Shown: piece by piece, positions 62,036 to 64,000 of the stretch
How the letters are laid out: each line of letters opens with the position of its first letter
How positions within the stretch are numbered: position 1 is the first letter of the stretch
Origin: Alphaproteobacteria bacterium MarineAlpha11_Bin1
GTDB lineage: Bacteria > Pseudomonadota > Alphaproteobacteria > MPNO01 > UBA830
Direction: 5' to 3'
Length of the DNA: 64,000 bases
Assembly: GCA_002937455.1 (NCBI GenBank)
Contig: PTJZ01000007.1
Coordinates: forward strand, 62,001 to 126,000
Notes under the pieces: generated by a model
Told to the model about the DNA's origin: nothing
The model's database searches: none
What the model saw: the letters and a program-made list of their open reading frames with translations, nothing else
Program-made: the position numbers and the translations under genes

Positions 62036-62551
62036 ATGGCAATAAGGCTTATCGGCCTAGATCCCGGCCTGCGATGCACTGGCTGGGGTATCATCGAGGT
62101 CGATGGTAGTAGTTTAAAACATGTCGCATCTGGCGAAATCAAATCGACAGCTAGCTTGCCGCTCTCCGATCGGTTGTCTCAACTTTTCGAATCTATAACC
62201 GGCGTGCTCAACCTTCATTCACCCGACGAAGCCGCCATTGAGGAAACTTTCGTAAATAAGAATCCATCTTCAACTCTCAAGCTCGGCCACGCGCGCGGCG
62301 CGGTGATGCTGGCGCCGGCACGCTTGGGAATTTCAGTCTCTGAATATTCAGCCAATTTGATTAAGAAGTCACTTGTTGGAAACGGGCATGCCGACAAGAA
62401 CCAAGTGCAGGCGATGGTATGCGTATTGTTACCTGGCGCCAAACCGAAGACTGCGGATGCGGCTGATGCCCTTGCCATAGCAATTTGCCACGCTCATCAC
62501 CGACAACTGCCGACAATTTCGGGCGCTGCATTAAACAAGGCTCGCGCATGA
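62036..62551 (+). CDS. ruvC: Holliday junction resolvase RuvC
   Basis: 171 residues from the ATG at 62036 (MAIRLIGLDPGLRCTG), with the GTGGGG region before it; an in-frame GTG/ATG at 62021 is less likely. Acidic catalytic residues are in IGLDPG, EEAAIEET (AIEETFVNKN) and DAADALAIA. It cuts four-way DNA junctions. The stop overlaps the ruvA start (ATGA), and the ruvCAB unit is intact up to the window end. Confidence 0.96.
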   Translation: MAIRLIGLDPGLRCTGWGIIEVDGSSLKHVASGEIKSTASLPLSDRLSQLFESITGVLNLHSPDEAAIEETFVNKNPSSTLKLGHARGAVMLAPARLGISVSEYSANLIKKSLVGNGHADKNQVQAMVCVLLPGAKPKTADAADALAIAICHAHHRQLPTISGAALNKARA

Positions 62552-63165
62552 TAGCGAAGCTGACAGGAATCCTGGATACTACGGGTGACGATTGGGCCGT
62601 GATAGACGTCAACGGTGTTGGTTACCTAATATTTTGTTCCACCCGAACCTTGACACAGTTTCCAGTGTGCGGCGAAGAGGTTTCTGTTGTTATAGAAACG
62701 CACATTCGTGAGGATCATATTCATCTTTACGGGTTCCTCGAACAGGCCGAACGCAATTGGTTCAGACTGCTGACGACGGTACAGGGAGTCGGCGCTAAAG
62801 TCGGGTTGGGAATTCTCTCGGTACTCGCTCCCAAGGATCTCACGGATGCTATCCTTGCCCAGGACAAGGCGATGATAAGTCGAGCGCCGGGCGTTGGCCC
62901 AAAATTGGCATCCCGTTTACTGACGGAATTGAAAGATAAAGTAAGCAGTCTTGCGGAGATTGTGCCGCCGATTGCTAACGTGAAGTCTTCAGAACAAAGA
63001 GGTCATGCGCGCGGATCGTTCGATGATTCTGTGTCGGCCTTAGTAAATCTAGGTTATAATCGAGCTGCCGCCTTTGCTGCTGTATCCGCCGCGATGCGTA
63101 ACCTCGGAGAGGAAGCACCGGTTGAGGATTTGATCCGCGCTGGTTTACGGGAGCTAACGGCATGA
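62548..63165 (+). CDS. ruvA: Holliday junction helicase subunit RuvA
   Basis: 205 residues from the ATG at 62548 ([15 protein letters not shown]). The N-terminal OB domain has [12 protein letters not shown] and [12 protein letters not shown]; the HhH region includes [13 protein letters not shown] and [19 protein letters not shown]. The C-terminal domain III contacts RuvB. It overlaps both ruvC and ruvB by four bases each, so all three are translationally coupled. Confidence 0.96.
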   Translation: MIAKLTGILDTTGDDWAVIDVNGVGYLIFCSTRTLTQFPVCGEEVSVVIETHIREDHIHLYGFLEQAERNWFRLLTTVQGVGAKVGLGILSVLAPKDLTDAILAQDKAMISRAPGVGPKLASRLLTELKDKVSSLAEIVPPIANVKSSEQRGHARGSFDDSVSALVNLGYNRAAAFAAVSAAMRNLGEEAPVEDLIRAGLRELTA

Positions 63166-64000
63166 CCGAAGATCGCGCAGTCGACGTTGGTTTCTCAGAA
63201 GATGATCGTCCGGAAGGACATGTGCGGCCGCAAATGCTCACGGAATTTGTAGGTCAACCTAGTCTGCTGGACAATCTTCGCGTGTTTGTCGAAGCAGCCC
63301 GCGGTCGCAACGAAGCTATGGACCACGTGCTTTTATTCGGCCCGCCCGGGCTAGGCAAAACAACCCTGGCGCAAATTGTGGCGCGGGAATTGGGTGTTGG
63401 TTTCCGCGCAACATCTGGCCCCGTTATTGCAAAGGGGGGAGACCTTGCCGCCATTCTAACGAATCTCGAGCCACTAGATGTCCTGTTTATAGATGAAATC
63501 CATCGGCTTAATCCAGCGATTGAGGAGATTCTCTATCCTGCGATGGAAGACGGTAAATTAGACCTAATCATTGGAGAAGGTCCCTCGGCTAGATCCGTCC
63601 AGATCGAACTACCACCTTTCACGCTTGTGGGGGCGACTACCCGATCGGGTCTACTGACGACGCCATTACGAGAAAGATTCGGAATACCGCTACGGCTTGA
63701 TTTTTATGAGATTGAGGATCTTGTGCGGATTGTCCGCCGCGGTGCGGCGGTGCTTGGTGTCAATGTGACTAACGATGGTGCGACTGAAATCGCAGCTAGG
63801 TCCCGCGGCACGCCGCGTGTCGCCGTTCGCCTGTTACGACGTGTTAGGGATTTCGCCGGTGTCGCCCAAGCTGAGGCTGTTGACGCGAAAATCGCTGATA
63901 CCGCACTTTCTCGCCTTCAGGTTGACCAGATCGGCCTTGACTCGATGGACCATCGATATCTGATGTGTATCGCCGAAAACTATTCCGGCGGACCTGTCGG
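63162..64000 (+). CDS. ruvB: Holliday junction helicase subunit RuvB (3' end outside window)
   Basis: The first 279 codons are present. It starts [19 protein letters not shown], then [12 protein letters not shown]. Walker A is [15 protein letters not shown] near residue 62, Walker [13 protein letters not shown] near residue 110, and the AAA+ sensor region continues with [18 protein letters not shown]. The RuvB hexamer drives branch migration. The gene runs off the end of the window, so its C-terminal winged-helix domain is only partly seen. Confidence 0.96.
   Translation, partial: MTEDRAVDVGFSEDDRPEGHVRPQMLTEFVGQPSLLDNLRVFVEAARGRNEAMDHVLLFGPPGLGKTTLAQIVARELGVGFRATSGPVIAKGGDLAAILTNLEPLDVLFIDEIHRLNPAIEEILYPAMEDGKLDLIIGEGPSARSVQIELPPFTLVGATTRSGLLTTPLRERFGIPLRLDFYEIEDLVRIVRRGAAVLGVNVTNDGATEIAARSRGTPRVAVRLLRRVRDFAGVAQAEAVDAKIADTALSRLQVDQIGLDSMDHRYLMCIAENYSGGPV

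Noticed and set aside
1..64000. tRNA or rRNA genes, CRISPR arrays, insertion sequences or integrases
   Set aside because: No tRNA T-loop/acceptor pattern was spotted by eye in the gaps, no regular direct-repeat arrays, and no transposase or integrase reading frame; a tRNA scan was not run.

Overview
The window is about 64 kb of an alphaproteobacterial chromosome, unbroken by insertion sequences, prophage or CRISPR arrays. The assignment rests on markers typical of the class: GapR (DUF2312), TrcR (DUF1013), a COQ9-family gene near a divergent rpsU, DUF1192, DUF465, DUF1244, zapA followed by a probable 6S RNA and 5-formyl-THF cyclo-ligase, and YebC followed by ruvCAB. GC content is intermediate. 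I cannot name a genus; an uncultured, possibly marine or Rhodospirillales-like lineage is a guess.

Region 1 (1-20.3 kb) is accessory and mostly catabolic. It holds a flavin aromatic hydroxylase, a soluble fumarate-reductase-like flavoprotein/iron-sulfur pair, and a minus-strand run of response regulator, sensor kinase, class II photolyase and a luciferase-like flavin monooxygenase. It continues with an EpmC-like HExxH protein, a RidA deaminase diverging from a Rieske oxygenase, hydantoinase/oxoprolinase subunits A and B, a PreA-type FMN/ferredoxin protein, a MarR regulator, a fumarylacetoacetate-hydrolase-family enzyme and a metallo-beta-lactamase-fold hydrolase. The gene content suggests oxidative attack on an N-containing or aromatic compound, then opening of a cyclic amide or carboxylation chemistry, but the substrate cannot be read from sequence.

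Region 2 (20.3-33 kb) is mainly core. A 41-codon rpmJ with a near-consensus promoter is followed by an FMN alpha-hydroxy-acid dehydrogenase, pyruvate kinase, glycerate 2-kinase and an EamA permease (hydroxy-acid and glycerate use). Then come DUF1244, gapR, an SDR protein with Phe in place of the catalytic Tyr, a BON lipoprotein, an acyl-CoA synthetase, oligoendopeptidase F and an ABC1/UbiB kinase.

Region 3 (33-36.7 kb) is a small accessory cluster: a cupin, a Baeyer-Villiger-like monooxygenase with an altered fingerprint, a split TPP decarboxylase of the sulfopyruvate/phosphonopyruvate type, and a dienelactone hydrolase remnant.

Region 4 (36.7-64 kb) is core: bioBA diverging from bioFD, rpsU, def, COQ9, purEK, DUF465, TrcR, a quinone oxidoreductase, rpmE, an uncharacterised MotA/MotB/OmpA envelope trio downstream of efp and suhB, epmB and epmA for EF-P beta-lysylation, fbaB-thiE, zapA, a 6S candidate, 5-FCL, a YmdB phosphoesterase, YebC, ruvC, ruvA and the start of ruvB. 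With the EpmC-like gene at 9.5 kb, a full EF-P modification set may be present. L31 and L36 are both zinc-free forms.

The strongest candidates for new biology are the BVMO-like plus split decarboxylase operon, the Rieske/Hyu/PreA/RidA cluster with palindromic operators, the MotA/MotB/OmpA trio and the EpmC-like protein.
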